The position numbers and the translations under genes are program-made. 64,000 bases of DNA, taken from NCBI GenBank assembly GCA_031274365.1, contig JAISQF010000011.1:124001-188000 (forward strand). Direction: 5' to 3'. This document shows, piece by piece, positions 1-8,342 of the stretch (position 1 is its first letter; every line of letters starts with the position of its first letter). This DNA comes from Elusimicrobiota bacterium. GTDB taxonomy: Bacteria; Elusimicrobiota; Endomicrobiia; Endomicrobiales; Endomicrobiaceae. The notes under the pieces are model-generated. The model ran no database searches and was not told the origin of the DNA. It saw only the letters and a list, made by a program, of their open reading frames with translations.

Positions 1-896
1 TATACGATTTGGATTTTACAAGAGAGGTTCATCCTTTCTATGCAAAAATAGGAAAAGTAAAAGCGCAAGATACGATAAAATTTTCAATCACTTCGCACAG
101 AGGATGTTTTGGCGAGTGTAATTTTTGCGCGATTGCCGTTCATCAAGGAAAAGAAGTCGTCTCAAGAAGCGAAAAATCTATAATTAAAGAAGCGCAAAAA
201 ATTGCAAAGCAAAAAGATTTTAAGGGATATATTTCCGATTTGGGCGGGCCTACCGCGAATATGTTTGAAAGCAAATGTAAAATCAATGTTAATGCGGGAA
301 AGTGTTCTAATAAAAGCTGCCTCTTTCCGCAAACCTGCTCTAATTTGATTTTTGGACATAAAAAACAAACTGAATTATTGGAAAAAATTAAGAATATTCC
401 CGATGTAAAAAAAGTTTTTGTGTCTTCCGGGATAAGATATGATATGGTTTGCGCGGATAAAGAAAACGGTTTTAACTACTTAAAAAATATAGCCGATAAT
501 AATATAAGCGGACAGATGAAAGTCGCGCCGGAACATTGCGATAAAAAAGTTTTAGCGCTTATGGGAAAACCTCAAATAAAAAGTTTGACGGATTTTATAG
601 ATATGTTTAATAAGGTTAGAGGAAAACAATTTTTAACTTATTATTTTATCGCGGCTTATCCGGGATGCGGTCAAAAAGAAATGTTAGTTTTGAAAAATTT
701 CATTGAGAAAAATATAAAAATTAGTCCCGAACAAGTCCAAATTTTCACGCCGACTCCGTCCACAAAAGCGACTTTGATGTATTATGTTCAAAAAGATATG
801 TTTGGCAATGAAATTTTTGTGGAAAAAGACCGCAATAAAAAACAATATCAAAAAAATTGTTTGCAAATAAAAAATTACGGACGAATTCATAAATAA
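1..896 (+). CDS. YgiQ-family radical SAM protein (C-terminal part, cut by window edge)
   Basis: The 5' end lies outside the window: the frame is open to base 3 and no ribosome site is visible, so the apparent TTG start at 9 is not real. The translated part carries the radical SAM cluster motif CFGECNFC with CxxxCxxC spacing, followed by SDLGGPTANM and VSSGIRYD, which are hallmarks of the YgiQ (UPF0313) family. Members bind a 4Fe-4S cluster and S-adenosylmethionine; their substrate is unknown. A second cysteine group (CSNKSCLFPQTC) resembles the family's extra cysteine region. It is the only plus-strand gene before 26 kb and converges on the glutamate synthase operon, with only 16 bases between the stop codons. 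Family assignment is confident; function is not known. Confidence 0.9.
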   Translation, partial: YDLDFTREVHPFYAKIGKVKAQDTIKFSITSHRGCFGECNFCAIAVHQGKEVVSRSEKSIIKEAQKIAKQKDFKGYISDLGGPTANMFESKCKINVNAGKCSNKSCLFPQTCSNLIFGHKKQTELLEKIKNIPDVKKVFVSSGIRYDMVCADKENGFNYLKNIADNNISGQMKVAPEHCDKKVLALMGKPQIKSLTDFIDMFNKVRGKQFLTYYFIAAYPGCGQKEMLVLKNFIEKNIKISPEQVQIFTPTPSTKATLMYYVQKDMFGNEIFVEKDRNKKQYQKNCLQIKNYGRIHK

Positions 897-912
897 ATTT
901 TTGGATTTTCAA

Positions 913-1650
913 TTAGAGTTTGTGATAAATATTTTTATAAGGATTTTTATTGACGGCCGCATATTTTACAAACGACTCAATTTTTACCGCGCTTAAATCT
1001 TTTTTGAAATATTTCGCATATTCGTCCAAATGTTTTTTTAGAAAAGCTTTATCATCGTCGTCAAGTTTAACTTTTACCGCTTCTTTTCCAAGATTAAATT
1101 CCTGCGCTTTTTTAGCAAGATAAATTTTTCCGCCGTGCATTCCCGTTCCGCAATATTTTCCGGTTAAATCCTCGCCTTTTTTTAGTCCCAGACCAAGCAA
1201 AATGATAGCTCCGCCCGCCATATACTCGCCAAGAAAATCTCCCGCTTTTCCGCCTATCATTATTAAAGGTTTCATCTCTTTGTATTCTTTCATATGAATT
1301 CCAATGCGATACCCCGCATTCCCCTCTATATAAATTGCTCCGCCGCGCATAGCGTATCCCGCCGTATCTCCGCAATTTCCATGAATTATTATTTTTCCAT
1401 TATTCATCGTATTGCCGACGCCGTCTTGAGCATTGCCGAAAACTTCAATTTCCGCTCCGCTCATATAAGCCGCCATATCGTTGCCGGGAGTTCCGTTTAT
1501 CGTCAGCTTTACATTGCTTGGCAAAATACGTCCGACATACCTTTGTCCAAAAATATTATTCAATGTGATATTTTCGTCAATATGAATTGTTTCGTCTATT
1601 ATTTCATTTAACTCTTTATATTTTACGCCCAGCGCGTCTATCGTTTTCAT
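913..1650 (-). CDS. Glutamate synthase GXGXG-domain subunit (GltB3-like)
   Basis: A 245-residue protein built of glycine-rich repeats (for example GNAQDGVGNTMNNG, GNAGYRIGIH, GGKAGDFLGEYMAGG). These match the right-handed beta-helix GXGXG domain that forms the C-terminus of large-subunit glutamate synthase, and also occurs in formylmethanofuran dehydrogenase subunit C. Here it is a separate polypeptide, as in archaeal-type split glutamate synthases. It is the last gene of a five-gene minus-strand operon and starts 3 bases after the oxidoreductase stop. The domain is structural and is expected to pack against the FMN subunit. A role in a different GXGXG enzyme is unlikely because both other GltB pieces are in the operon. 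Confidence 0.88.
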   Translation of the reverse strand: MKTIDALGVKYKELNEIIDETIHIDENITLNNIFGQRYVGRILPSNVKLTINGTPGNDMAAYMSGAEIEVFGNAQDGVGNTMNNGKIIIHGNCGDTAGYAMRGGAIYIEGNAGYRIGIHMKEYKEMKPLIMIGGKAGDFLGEYMAGGAIILLGLGLKKGEDLTGKYCGTGMHGGKIYLAKKAQEFNLGKEAVKVKLDDDDKAFLKKHLDEYAKYFKKDLSAVKIESFVKYAAVNKNPYKNIYHKL

Positions 1651-1653
1651 TTT

Positions 1654-2904
1654 TTATTCCTCTTTTCCAAAAATCTTGTCGCGTCTTTTTTCTTTCGTAT
1701 AAACATTAAGCCCGATGTCTTTTAATTTTATATCGTATTCAAGCTCGGAAAGTTTTACTCTATCGTTTATAAGCGCGGTGTAAATTCCGGCTCTTTGATT
1801 GTCGTTTATCAAAACAAAACCTATAAGATTATCGTTTGCAATATTAAGTCTGCGCAATTTATCGCCGTTTTTATCGACGTAAATGTCCGCGTCGCTTCCT
1901 CCGATAATACCGGCCGAAATCAATTGCATTCCAAAAAATGATATCGCATTCATCGCAAACGACGACGGAACAAGTTTTTTTTCGCCCGCCATATTTGCTC
2001 CCGCCGTTTCCCCTTGGCTTACAGCATTAGGCCATAAAGCCAAAACTTTGCTTTCATTTGAAATTAAATCCAAAGACTCGACGCAGTCGCCGGCGGCATA
2101 AATATCAGATTCGGAAGTCTGCATATACTCATTGACGATAATTCCTTTTGACGTTCTAATTTGCGCGTTTTTTGCTAAAGAAATATTAGGCCGCACGCCG
2201 ACGGCAATAATAAAAATATCGCAATCCAATGTTTTTGCGTCGGATAAAATTATTTTTTCAACTTTCTCGCCGCCCTCAACTTCGGCGACGCTTTTGTTAA
2301 GAATAAACTCTATGCCTTTTTTTTCTATATGATTTTGAATAATATCCGCGGCCGATTTATCAAGAACGGAAGCCATTACTCTGTCTGCTAAATCTATCAC
2401 GGTAATTTTTGCAACTTTTCCATACAAACCTTCGGCGGCTTTAAGCCCGATAAGTCCCGCTCCCGCAATGACTACTTTAGAATCTGGATTTATTGATTCT
2501 TTAATTTTTCTGCTCTCGTCAAAAGTTAAAAAAGTAAAAACATTTTTTTGTTCTTTGAGATTTTTTATTTGAGGAATAAGAGGCAGGCTGCCGGACGCAA
2601 TTAAAAGTTTATCGTATTCAAATTCTTTTTGCGCCGCATTGACTTTTTTATTTTTAACGTCTATTTCCTGCGCCTGCGTATTTAGAAAAAGATTTATTTT
2701 TTCCTTTTTATAAAAATTTTTATTTCTGTAAAAAATATTTTCAGGCAAAACTTTTCCGCTTAAATAATAAGATATTAGCGGTCTGCCGTAAGCGGCTATG
2801 CTTTCATTTGACAAAATGGTTATCAAACCTTCTTTATCTTTGCTTCTAATAGTCTGAGCGGCGTTGACGCCGGCGGCGCTGTCGCCGATAATAAGATATT
2901 TCAT
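1654..2904 (-). CDS. NAD(P)/FAD-dependent oxidoreductase of the glutamate synthase operon
   Basis: A 416-residue two-dinucleotide-binding flavoprotein. The N-terminal FAD Rossmann motif is IIGDSAAGVNAA, the second nucleotide-binding motif is VVIAGAGLIGLKAAEG near residue 150, and the FAD-closing motif is IYAAGDC. This layout matches the NADH oxidase/nitrite reductase NirB-type pyridine nucleotide-disulfide oxidoreductases, not the classical GltD small subunit, which carries its own N-terminal Fe-S domain. The start codon overlaps the ferredoxin stop (ATGA), so the two are probably translationally coupled. Inferred role: pass electrons from NAD(P)H through the adjacent ferredoxin to the FMN subunit. 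Confidence 0.85.
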   Translation of the reverse strand: MKYLIIGDSAAGVNAAQTIRSKDKEGLITILSNESIAAYGRPLISYYLSGKVLPENIFYRNKNFYKKEKINLFLNTQAQEIDVKNKKVNAAQKEFEYDKLLIASGSLPLIPQIKNLKEQKNVFTFLTFDESRKIKESINPDSKVVIAGAGLIGLKAAEGLYGKVAKITVIDLADRVMASVLDKSAADIIQNHIEKKGIEFILNKSVAEVEGGEKVEKIILSDAKTLDCDIFIIAVGVRPNISLAKNAQIRTSKGIIVNEYMQTSESDIYAAGDCVESLDLISNESKVLALWPNAVSQGETAGANMAGEKKLVPSSFAMNAISFFGMQLISAGIIGGSDADIYVDKNGDKLRRLNIANDNLIGFVLINDNQRAGIYTALINDRVKLSELEYDIKLKDIGLNVYTKEKRRDKIFGKEE

Positions 2905-3359
2905 TTTAATATCTCCGAATCTTCGTCAAGAAGTTTTATCGCTTCATTAGGGCAATTTTCTACGCAAACGGGCGACCCGACTTCCACGCATAAATCGCAT
3001 TTTGAAACGGCTTTTCCGTCGGTATTTTTTTTAATCGCTCCAAAGGGACACACTAAAACACAAGATAAACATGCGACGCATTTATCTTTATTATTTCTAA
3101 CAATATCGTTTTCATCTTTATACATAGCGCCTGAAATACAAGCTTTTACGCATTTGGGATCTTTACAATGACGGCATTGCAAAGCAAAATAAAAAGCGGA
3201 TTTAGGAGACATAATTTCTTCAATTGAAATACCTGAAACGATATTTTCCTCTTTATGCGCTTTAATAATATCCTTACTTTTTGAATGAGCGGTTCTGCAA
3301 TAGACTTCGCATAAACCGCACCCCAAACATTTGTCTTCAAAAGCATATATTCTTTTCAT
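2901..3359 (-). CDS. Four-cluster 4Fe-4S ferredoxin subunit
   Basis: A 152-residue iron-sulfur protein with four cysteine groups (CLGCGLCEVYC, CRHCKDPKCVKAC, CVACLSCVLVC, CDLCVEVGSPVCVENC). This is the arrangement of DmsB/HycB-type electron-transfer subunits that hold four 4Fe-4S clusters. It lacks a twin-arginine or other signal, so it is cytoplasmic. It sits between the FMN subunit of glutamate synthase and a flavin oxidoreductase and overlaps the latter by four bases. This strongly suggests it wires the two together. It has a good ribosome site (AGAGGT) just upstream. Confidence 0.9.
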   Translation of the reverse strand: MKRIYAFEDKCLGCGLCEVYCRTAHSKSKDIIKAHKEENIVSGISIEEIMSPKSAFYFALQCRHCKDPKCVKACISGAMYKDENDIVRNNKDKCVACLSCVLVCPFGAIKKNTDGKAVSKCDLCVEVGSPVCVENCPNEAIKLLDEDSEILK

Positions 3360-3435
3360 TTTTACCTCTTTACTGTTTTTTACAAAATATTTTTAATTGA
3401 AAAAATCCGCGTAATTTTCTGGCCGCCGTAAATTT

Positions 3436-4938
3436 TTACTCCCCCGCATGTTTTATACCGAGAACTTCAAGTTCTTTTTCATTCAAATCTATACCGCGAA
3501 GCATCAATTTATTTCCTCTTAAACTGTCTATGGCGTTTATTCCCATACCGCCCAAAATTTCTTGAATTTCATGATTCCAAGCCGAAACTAAATTTACAAG
3601 TCTCTTATACATTATATCGGGATTTAATCTCCTGACGAGTTCCGGAACTTGAGTCGCTATTCCCCAATTACATTTTCCTACGGAACAAGAATGACACATA
3701 TGACAACCCATCGCTATCAAAGCCGCCGAAGCTATATAAACCGCATCTGCTCCAAGCGCCACCGCTTTTATCACATCGGCGCTGTTTCTAATAGATCCCG
3801 CGGCGATAAGCGAAACTTCGTTTCTTATACCCTCTTCTCTTAATCTTTGATCAATAGAAGCAAGCGCAAGCTCTATCGGGATGCCGACATTATCTCTAAT
3901 TCTTGCCGGAGCCGCTCCCGTTCCGCCTCTAAAACCGTCAATGACGATAGCATCGGCTCCCGCTCTTGCAATTCCCGAAGCGATAGCCGCGGAATTATGA
4001 ACTGCCGCTATTTTTACAAAGATAGGTTTTTTATAAGCAGTCGCTTCCTTTAATGAAAATATTAATTGTCTTAAATCTTCAATCGAATAAATATCATGAT
4101 GAGGAGCCGGAGAAATAGCGTCGGATCCGAGGGGTATCATTCTCGTCCCGGAAACATCCTCGTCAACTTTTTCGCCGGGCAAATGTCCTCCTATGCCGGG
4201 CTTTGCTCCTTGACCTATTTTTATTTCTACTGCGGCGCCGGCATTTAGATAATCTTTATAAACGCCAAATCGTCCCGAAGCTACCTGCACAATCGTATTT
4301 TTTCCGTATTTATAGAAATCTTTATTTAATCCGCCTTCGCCGGTGTTATAGCAAATGCCAAGTTCCTCCGCGGCGCGCGCTAAAGATTCGTGGGCATTTC
4401 TCGAAATAGAACCATAGCTCATTGCCGAAAACATAATTGGGATTTTCAATTCAACCTGAGGAGGCATTTTGGTTGCCAATTTTCCTTTTTTATCATATTC
4501 AAGTTTTTCAGGTTTTCTGCCGATTAAAACTTTTGTTTCCATCGGTTCTCTTAAAGGATCTATGGAAGGATTTGTCACCTGACTTGCATTAAGAAGCATT
4601 TTATCCCAATAAACCGGAAACGGTTTTGGATTTCCCATACTTGCAAGTAAAACGCCGCCGCTTTGAGCTTGTCTATAAATATCATCCATATAATTTTTAG
4701 TCCAATTTGCATTTTGTCTATAATCCAAAGGATAATTTATTATCGTCAACGCTTTTGTCGGGCAAAGAACAACGCATCTATGACAGCAAACGCATTTAGT
4801 ATCGTCGGCGCGCACAATGTCTTTTTCCTCGTCGTAATAATGAACAAGATTTGCGCATTGTTTAACGCAAACTTTACATTGTATGCATTTATTTTCATCT
4901 CTAATTATTTTGAAAGCAGAAGGAACCATATTAAGCAT
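3436..4938 (-). CDS. Glutamate synthase FMN/Fe-S synthase-domain subunit (GltB2-like)
   Basis: A 500-residue protein. An N-terminal two-cluster ferredoxin domain (CIQCKVCVKQC and CVCCHRCVVLC, residues about 18-57) precedes the FMN-binding glutamate synthase barrel (IMFSAMSYGSIS; GQGAKPGIGGHLPG; DGFRGGTGAAP; cysteine cluster CHMCHSCSVGKCNWGIATQ). The barrel converts 2-oxoglutarate plus ammonia to glutamate using electrons from the Fe-S clusters. It corresponds to the central domain of bacterial GltB made as a separate protein. The first ATG (4936-4938) lies 7 bases after a GGAGG ribosome site within the end of the amidotransferase gene, and stop and start overlap as TAATG. A second Met at codon 4 is less well placed. 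Confidence 0.93.
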   Translation of the reverse strand: MLNMVPSAFKIIRDENKCIQCKVCVKQCANLVHYYDEEKDIVRADDTKCVCCHRCVVLCPTKALTIINYPLDYRQNANWTKNYMDDIYRQAQSGGVLLASMGNPKPFPVYWDKMLLNASQVTNPSIDPLREPMETKVLIGRKPEKLEYDKKGKLATKMPPQVELKIPIMFSAMSYGSISRNAHESLARAAEELGICYNTGEGGLNKDFYKYGKNTIVQVASGRFGVYKDYLNAGAAVEIKIGQGAKPGIGGHLPGEKVDEDVSGTRMIPLGSDAISPAPHHDIYSIEDLRQLIFSLKEATAYKKPIFVKIAAVHNSAAIASGIARAGADAIVIDGFRGGTGAAPARIRDNVGIPIELALASIDQRLREEGIRNEVSLIAAGSIRNSADVIKAVALGADAVYIASAALIAMGCHMCHSCSVGKCNWGIATQVPELVRRLNPDIMYKRLVNLVSAWNHEIQEILGGMGINAIDSLRGNKLMLRGIDLNEKELEVLGIKHAGE

Positions 4939-6038
4939 TATTTTTCCTCCTCATTATTATATAAAGCTATCACCGGCTCGCCGCCTTTAGGCGACCAAAC
5001 TTTATCCAAATCAGGACATATCAATCTTATCGCGCTTTCCTCGCTTGCCACATAAACGGTTTCCCCTTTTTGAGCGGCGACTAAAGAACGCAATTTTATT
5101 CTGTCATTTAACGCCAACAATCCTTTTTCAAATCCCACAAGTATTGAAAACGGTCCGTTTATCAAAGCGCTCGAATAAACGGCTCTCAAACTTTTCAATT
5201 CCATTTTAATATCGTCATATTCCCTTTCTATATCGTCCCAAAAAGGAGCGCACATTATTGTTATGGCTTTTTCTAAAGGAAGTTTTTGTTTTCTAACAAG
5301 TAAATCAAATAGATAAGTGATGACTTCCGTATCGGTTTGGAGAGAACAATTGTATCCAAACATTTCGACAAATCGTCTGTTTGTGTCATAAGAAGAAATT
5401 TCTCCGTTATGCACGACAGACCAATCAAGCATTGTGAAAGGATGAGCGCCGCCCCACCAGCCCGGAGTATTAGTCGGAAATCTGCCGTGAGCCGTCCACG
5501 TATAAGCCTTATAAGTGTCAAGCATAAAAAAATCGCCGATATCCTCGGGATAACCCACGCCCTTAAAAGATCCCATATTTTTCCCGCTCGAAAAAACATA
5601 AGCCCCGTTAAAATCTTTATTGATTTTTATCACGCATTGAGAAGTGAATTCGTCCTCGTCCATTTGGCGTTCTTTAGCGTTTTCAAGATAAATTCTCGGT
5701 CTGACAAAATAACGCCAAATCATAGGTTTATTTATTATAGACGCGACGACTCTTGTTGGAATATTTCCAGCGCTCTCAATTTCAAAATGTTTATCCAAAA
5801 ATTCCTCTACTTTCATTTTAATAGACAAGCCCTCGTAAAATATATGTAGAGCATAGAAATCTTTATATTGAGGATAAATACCATAAGCCGCAAAACCTCC
5901 ACCCAAGCCATTTGATCTATCGTGCATCAAAGCTATAGATTTAATAATATTTTCCCCGCTGATTCTTTTTCTATCTTTATTGATTATACCGCTTATCGAA
6001 CATCCGGATGGGATTCTCAACTCGCCTTCACGCAGCAT
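4938..6038 (-). CDS. Glutamate synthase glutamine amidotransferase subunit (GltB1-like)
   Basis: Class II (Ntn-type) glutamine amidotransferase of 366 residues. The probable nucleophile is Cys13 in IPSGCSISGI, which would be exposed after removal of a short propeptide. Further motifs are HGRFPTNTPGWWGGAHPF and HNGEISSYDTN, typical of the glutamate synthase amidotransferase domain. It releases ammonia from glutamine for the FMN subunit. The ORF opens six codons further upstream, but the ATG at 6036-6038 follows the ribosome site GGAGG at 6042-6046, so it is chosen. It is the first gene of the operon. A terminator-like hairpin lies only about 38 bases upstream of the start. Confidence 0.92.
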   Translation of the reverse strand: MLREGELRIPSGCSISGIINKDRKRISGENIIKSIALMHDRSNGLGGGFAAYGIYPQYKDFYALHIFYEGLSIKMKVEEFLDKHFEIESAGNIPTRVVASIINKPMIWRYFVRPRIYLENAKERQMDEDEFTSQCVIKINKDFNGAYVFSSGKNMGSFKGVGYPEDIGDFFMLDTYKAYTWTAHGRFPTNTPGWWGGAHPFTMLDWSVVHNGEISSYDTNRRFVEMFGYNCSLQTDTEVITYLFDLLVRKQKLPLEKAITIMCAPFWDDIEREYDDIKMELKSLRAVYSSALINGPFSILVGFEKGLLALNDRIKLRSLVAAQKGETVYVASEESAIRLICPDLDKVWSPKGGEPVIALYNNEEEK

Positions 6039-6075
6039 TTTTCCTCCGTTAATCATTGCTTTCTCTGTTAAAATA

Positions 6076-6096
6076 GGAGCCTAACATTCAGGCTCC
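6076..6096 (-). terminator. Intrinsic terminator after tRNA-Val (or leader attenuator of the glt operon)
   Basis: Perfect 7-bp inverted repeat GGAGCCT/AGGCTCC with a 7-base loop. On the minus strand it is followed by TATTTT. It is downstream of tRNA-Val and 38 bases upstream of the first glutamate synthase gene, with no room for a promoter between. It may therefore also control read-through into that operon. Confidence 0.7.
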
Positions 6097-6140
6097 CATT
6101 TTGAAAAAAGTTAAGATTTTATTTGATAAATTTTTCTAAA

Positions 6141-6213
6141 TGGGCAGTGCAGGATTTGAACCTGCGACCTCTTCCTTGTAAGGGAAATGCTCTTCCAGCT
6201 GAGCTAACTGCCC
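6141..6213 (-). tRNA. tRNA-Val (anticodon TAC)
   Basis: Complete cloverleaf: acceptor GGGCAGT/ACTGCCC, D stem GCTC/GAGC, anticodon stem TTTCC/GGAAG with loop CTTACAA (anticodon TAC), T arm GCAGG-TTCAAAT-CCTGC, discriminator A. The 3' CCA is not encoded. It is preceded by a promoter-like sequence and followed by a terminator-like hairpin. Confidence 0.95.
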
Positions 6214-6229
6214 TTCATAAGCCTGTGTT

Positions 6230-6259
6230 AAAATACAACATTTCATATATATATGTCAA
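6230..6259 (-). promoter_or_regulatory. Promoter-like sequence for tRNA-Val
   Basis: On the minus strand TTGACA (6254-6259) and TATTTT (6230-6235) are separated by 18 bases, in sigma-70 style, with the -10 ending about 17 bases before the tRNA 5' end. Confidence 0.55.
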
Positions 6260-6305
6260 ATATCAGCTATTATTTGATTTGCATTGTTTAACTTCGGATT
6301 TTATG

Positions 6306-6340
6306 ATTATAATTGCGGCTTGCAAAACCGCAATTATAAT
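6306..6340 (-). terminator. 13-bp inverted repeat downstream of the zinc operon, possible terminator
   Basis: Perfect 13-bp arms ATTATAATTGCGG/CCGCAATTATAAT around a 9-base loop. The repeat is 56 bases past the stop of the last zinc-locus gene. The arms are AT-rich at the base and there is no clean U-tract, so it may be a transcript-end structure without being a textbook intrinsic terminator. Confidence 0.5.
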
Positions 6341-6395
6341 GTTTGTTGAATATGAAAAATTAGAATTTTATAAATATAACACAGTCTCATCATTT

Positions 6396-6821
6396 CTATC
6401 TTAAGACAATTTCTTTGCCTCTTTTGTCAAGAGTTTTTAACGAAGTTAATCTCAACCTTAAAAATTTAACTCTATCGACGCTATATTCTTCAAGCGTTCC
6501 CTGCGCTTCAACCCAATCGTCTTTTTTAGGATAGGGTTTATCCCATATTACTTCAAAACCGACATAACCGTCGTTTCCACAACAACCGGGGCCGTATCTA
6601 AAAACATAATATTGAGAACTTTTACCGTCGTAAGAATCGTATTTGTCAAAAATACCTTCAAGTTTTATCTCAGTTCCGATATACGATTTTGGGTTTTGAT
6701 AAACGTAATTTGTCTGAGTTACAAAGAATCTTTCGCCGATAACCAATTCTTTAGCCTCAAGATTTTCAATTGTAAAAATTATCGCAAATGTAAAAGCGAA
6801 TATATAAAAAACTTTTTTCAT
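6396..6821 (-). CDS. Small exported protein of the zinc locus (resembles the TIGR03943/DUF1980 C-terminal domain)
   Basis: A 141-residue protein with an N-terminal signal sequence (MKK, hydrophobic core, cleavage plausible after NLEA). The mature part contains NPKSYIGTEIKLEGIF, RYGPGCCGNDGYVGFEV and DDWVEAQGTLEEY. This pattern resembles the extracytoplasmic C-terminal domain of the TIGR03943/DUF1980 (YcgQ) proteins, some of which belong to zinc-responsive regulons; the match is from memory and not a search. The paired cysteines (GCCG) could bind metal. The start at 6821 follows AGGAGGAGAG and overlaps the znuB stop as ATGA. An upstream extension of the frame lies inside znuB and is rejected. 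Likely an accessory of zinc import; function unproven. Confidence 0.7.
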   Translation of the reverse strand: MKKVFYIFAFTFAIIFTIENLEAKELVIGERFFVTQTNYVYQNPKSYIGTEIKLEGIFDKYDSYDGKSSQYYVFRYGPGCCGNDGYVGFEVIWDKPYPKKDDWVEAQGTLEEYSVDRVKFLRLRLTSLKTLDKRGKEIVLR

Positions 6822-7642
6822 TTTTCTCTCCTCCTTAATAAATCTGCCAAACAAAAAATCAAAAGCATTATTATGTTGACGCACACAATGCTTGCGCCCG
6901 TCGGCACGGCGTATAAATATGAAATAACCACGCCTATAAAAAAGCATACCGCCGATATTATCGTCGAGCAAATAATAACGCTCTTAAAAGTTTTGCAAAG
7001 TCTCATAGCGGTAAGCGATGGAAAAATTATCAAACTTGATATGAGCAAAGCGCCCATCATCCGCATACCCAGAGAGATTGTCAGCGCGGTTAAAAGAGCA
7101 ATTAGGCTGTTATACATTCCCGCTTTTATGCCGACGGCGCGGGCAAAATTTTCGTCAAAAGTCACGGCAAAAATTTTATTATAAAAAATTATAAAAAGAA
7201 TAATTACCGCAATTGATAAAACAATGCTTAAATAAACGTCGCTTGGCGTCATAGCTAAAATGCTTCCAAACAAATAATTGCATACGTCTATCGTAAGTCC
7301 TTTTGTCATCGATATTACGATTACGCCTATGGCTAAAGCGCTCGCCGACATCAAAGCTATGGACGCGTCGCCTTTGATTTTTGAATTTTCGCTTACTCTA
7401 AGCAAAATAAAAGCTGAAAAAACAACTATCGGAATTGATACAGCCAAAGGCGCGAGATTTAACGCAGAAGCTATCGCCAAACTTCCAAAACCCACATGAG
7501 ACAATCCGTCGCCTATCATAGAATAACGTTTTAACACCAAGCTGACGCCAAGCAATGAAGCGCATATTGAGACGAGAAATCCGACTATAACCGCGCGGAC
7601 GAGAAAATCGTATGAGAACATTTCCACAAATATTTCAAACAT
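6818..7642 (-). CDS. znuB: Zinc/manganese-type ABC transporter permease (ZnuB family)
   Basis: A 274-residue polytopic membrane protein of the ABC-3 family. Motifs GVSLVLKRYSMIGDGLSHVGFG near residue 30-50 (read as GVSLVLKRYSMIGDGLSH then VGFG) and ALLTALTISLGMRMMGALL are typical of ZnuB/MntB/AdcB permeases, with about eight hydrophobic segments. It forms the channel through which the metal delivered by the adjacent binding protein crosses the inner membrane. It overlaps znuC by eight bases and the downstream exported gene by four. Its ribosome site GAGGAG is clear. Zinc rather than manganese is favoured because of the operon partners, but this is inference. Confidence 0.88.
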   Translation of the reverse strand: MFEIFVEMFSYDFLVRAVIVGFLVSICASLLGVSLVLKRYSMIGDGLSHVGFGSLAIASALNLAPLAVSIPIVVFSAFILLRVSENSKIKGDASIALMSASALAIGVIVISMTKGLTIDVCNYLFGSILAMTPSDVYLSIVLSIAVIILFIIFYNKIFAVTFDENFARAVGIKAGMYNSLIALLTALTISLGMRMMGALLISSLIIFPSLTAMRLCKTFKSVIICSTIISAVCFFIGVVISYLYAVPTGASIVCVNIIMLLIFCLADLLRRREK

Positions 7643-8342
7643 TTTTTACGCTCCTCATAAACCGTTGAGCCGTATCGGATTTAATATAATCTTCAACCGA
7701 GCCGAAAAATATTTGTTTATTTTCCAAATGCAGAACTTTTTTAGAGTTCAAAAAAGAATTTGTCAAATCGTGGGAAACAATTATTATCGCAATTGATTTA
7801 TCGTTTATTTTTTTTAATAAAGCGTATAGATCGGCGGCGGCGGACGGGTCGAGACTGCTTGCGGGTTCGTCTAAAATAAGAAGTTTTTCTGCTGAGCACA
7901 GAGCTCTTGCCAAAAGAACTTTTTGCTGCTGTCCGCCCGACAATTCGCTAAAAGATTTGTGCTTTAGATTTTCTATGCCAAACAAATTCAAATTCTCGTC
8001 AATTATTTTTTTGTCTTGCTTATTATAAAAGGGTCTTAACCCGCATTTGTTTAATCTGCCGGAAGCGACAATTTCATAAACATTTGCGGGAAAATTTTTT
8101 TGAATGGCGTTTTGTTGAGGAATATAACCCACATCGGCGCTTTTTAATCCATCGCCAAAAATAATTTCTCCATTAGACTGTTTTTTTAAGCCTAATATGC
8201 CTTTTATCAATGTGCTTTTGCCTGAACCGTTGGCTCCGACTATGCAAATATAATCCCCTTTTTGAACGCTGAAATTCACATCGCTCAAAACGGTATTTCC
8301 ATTGTAAGCAAAACTAAGATCGACGCACTGTATTAAAGCCAC
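7635..8342 (-). CDS. znuC: Zinc/manganese-type ABC transporter ATPase (ZnuC family)
   Basis: A 235-residue ABC ATPase: Walker A GANGSGKST near residue 38, Q-loop GYIPQQNA, signature LSGGQQQKVLLARAL, Walker B LLILDEPASSLDP, switch His in IIVSHDL. The sequence matches the metal-chelate subfamily that partners ABC-3 permeases. GTG is the start codon (8340-8342), preceded by AAGGAGG, and it overlaps the end of the binding-protein gene by ten bases. It powers zinc uptake with the permease encoded next. Confidence 0.9.
   Translation of the reverse strand: MALIQCVDLSFAYNGNTVLSDVNFSVQKGDYICIVGANGSGKSTLIKGILGLKKQSNGEIIFGDGLKSADVGYIPQQNAIQKNFPANVYEIVASGRLNKCGLRPFYNKQDKKIIDENLNLFGIENLKHKSFSELSGGQQQKVLLARALCSAEKLLILDEPASSLDPSAAADLYALLKKINDKSIAIIIVSHDLTNSFLNSKKVLHLENKQIFFGSVEDYIKSDTAQRFMRSVKNV

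Noticed and set aside
6822-6971. N-terminal extension of the exported zinc-locus protein
   Set aside because: It lies inside znuB and precedes a clear ribosome site and signal peptide at 6821.
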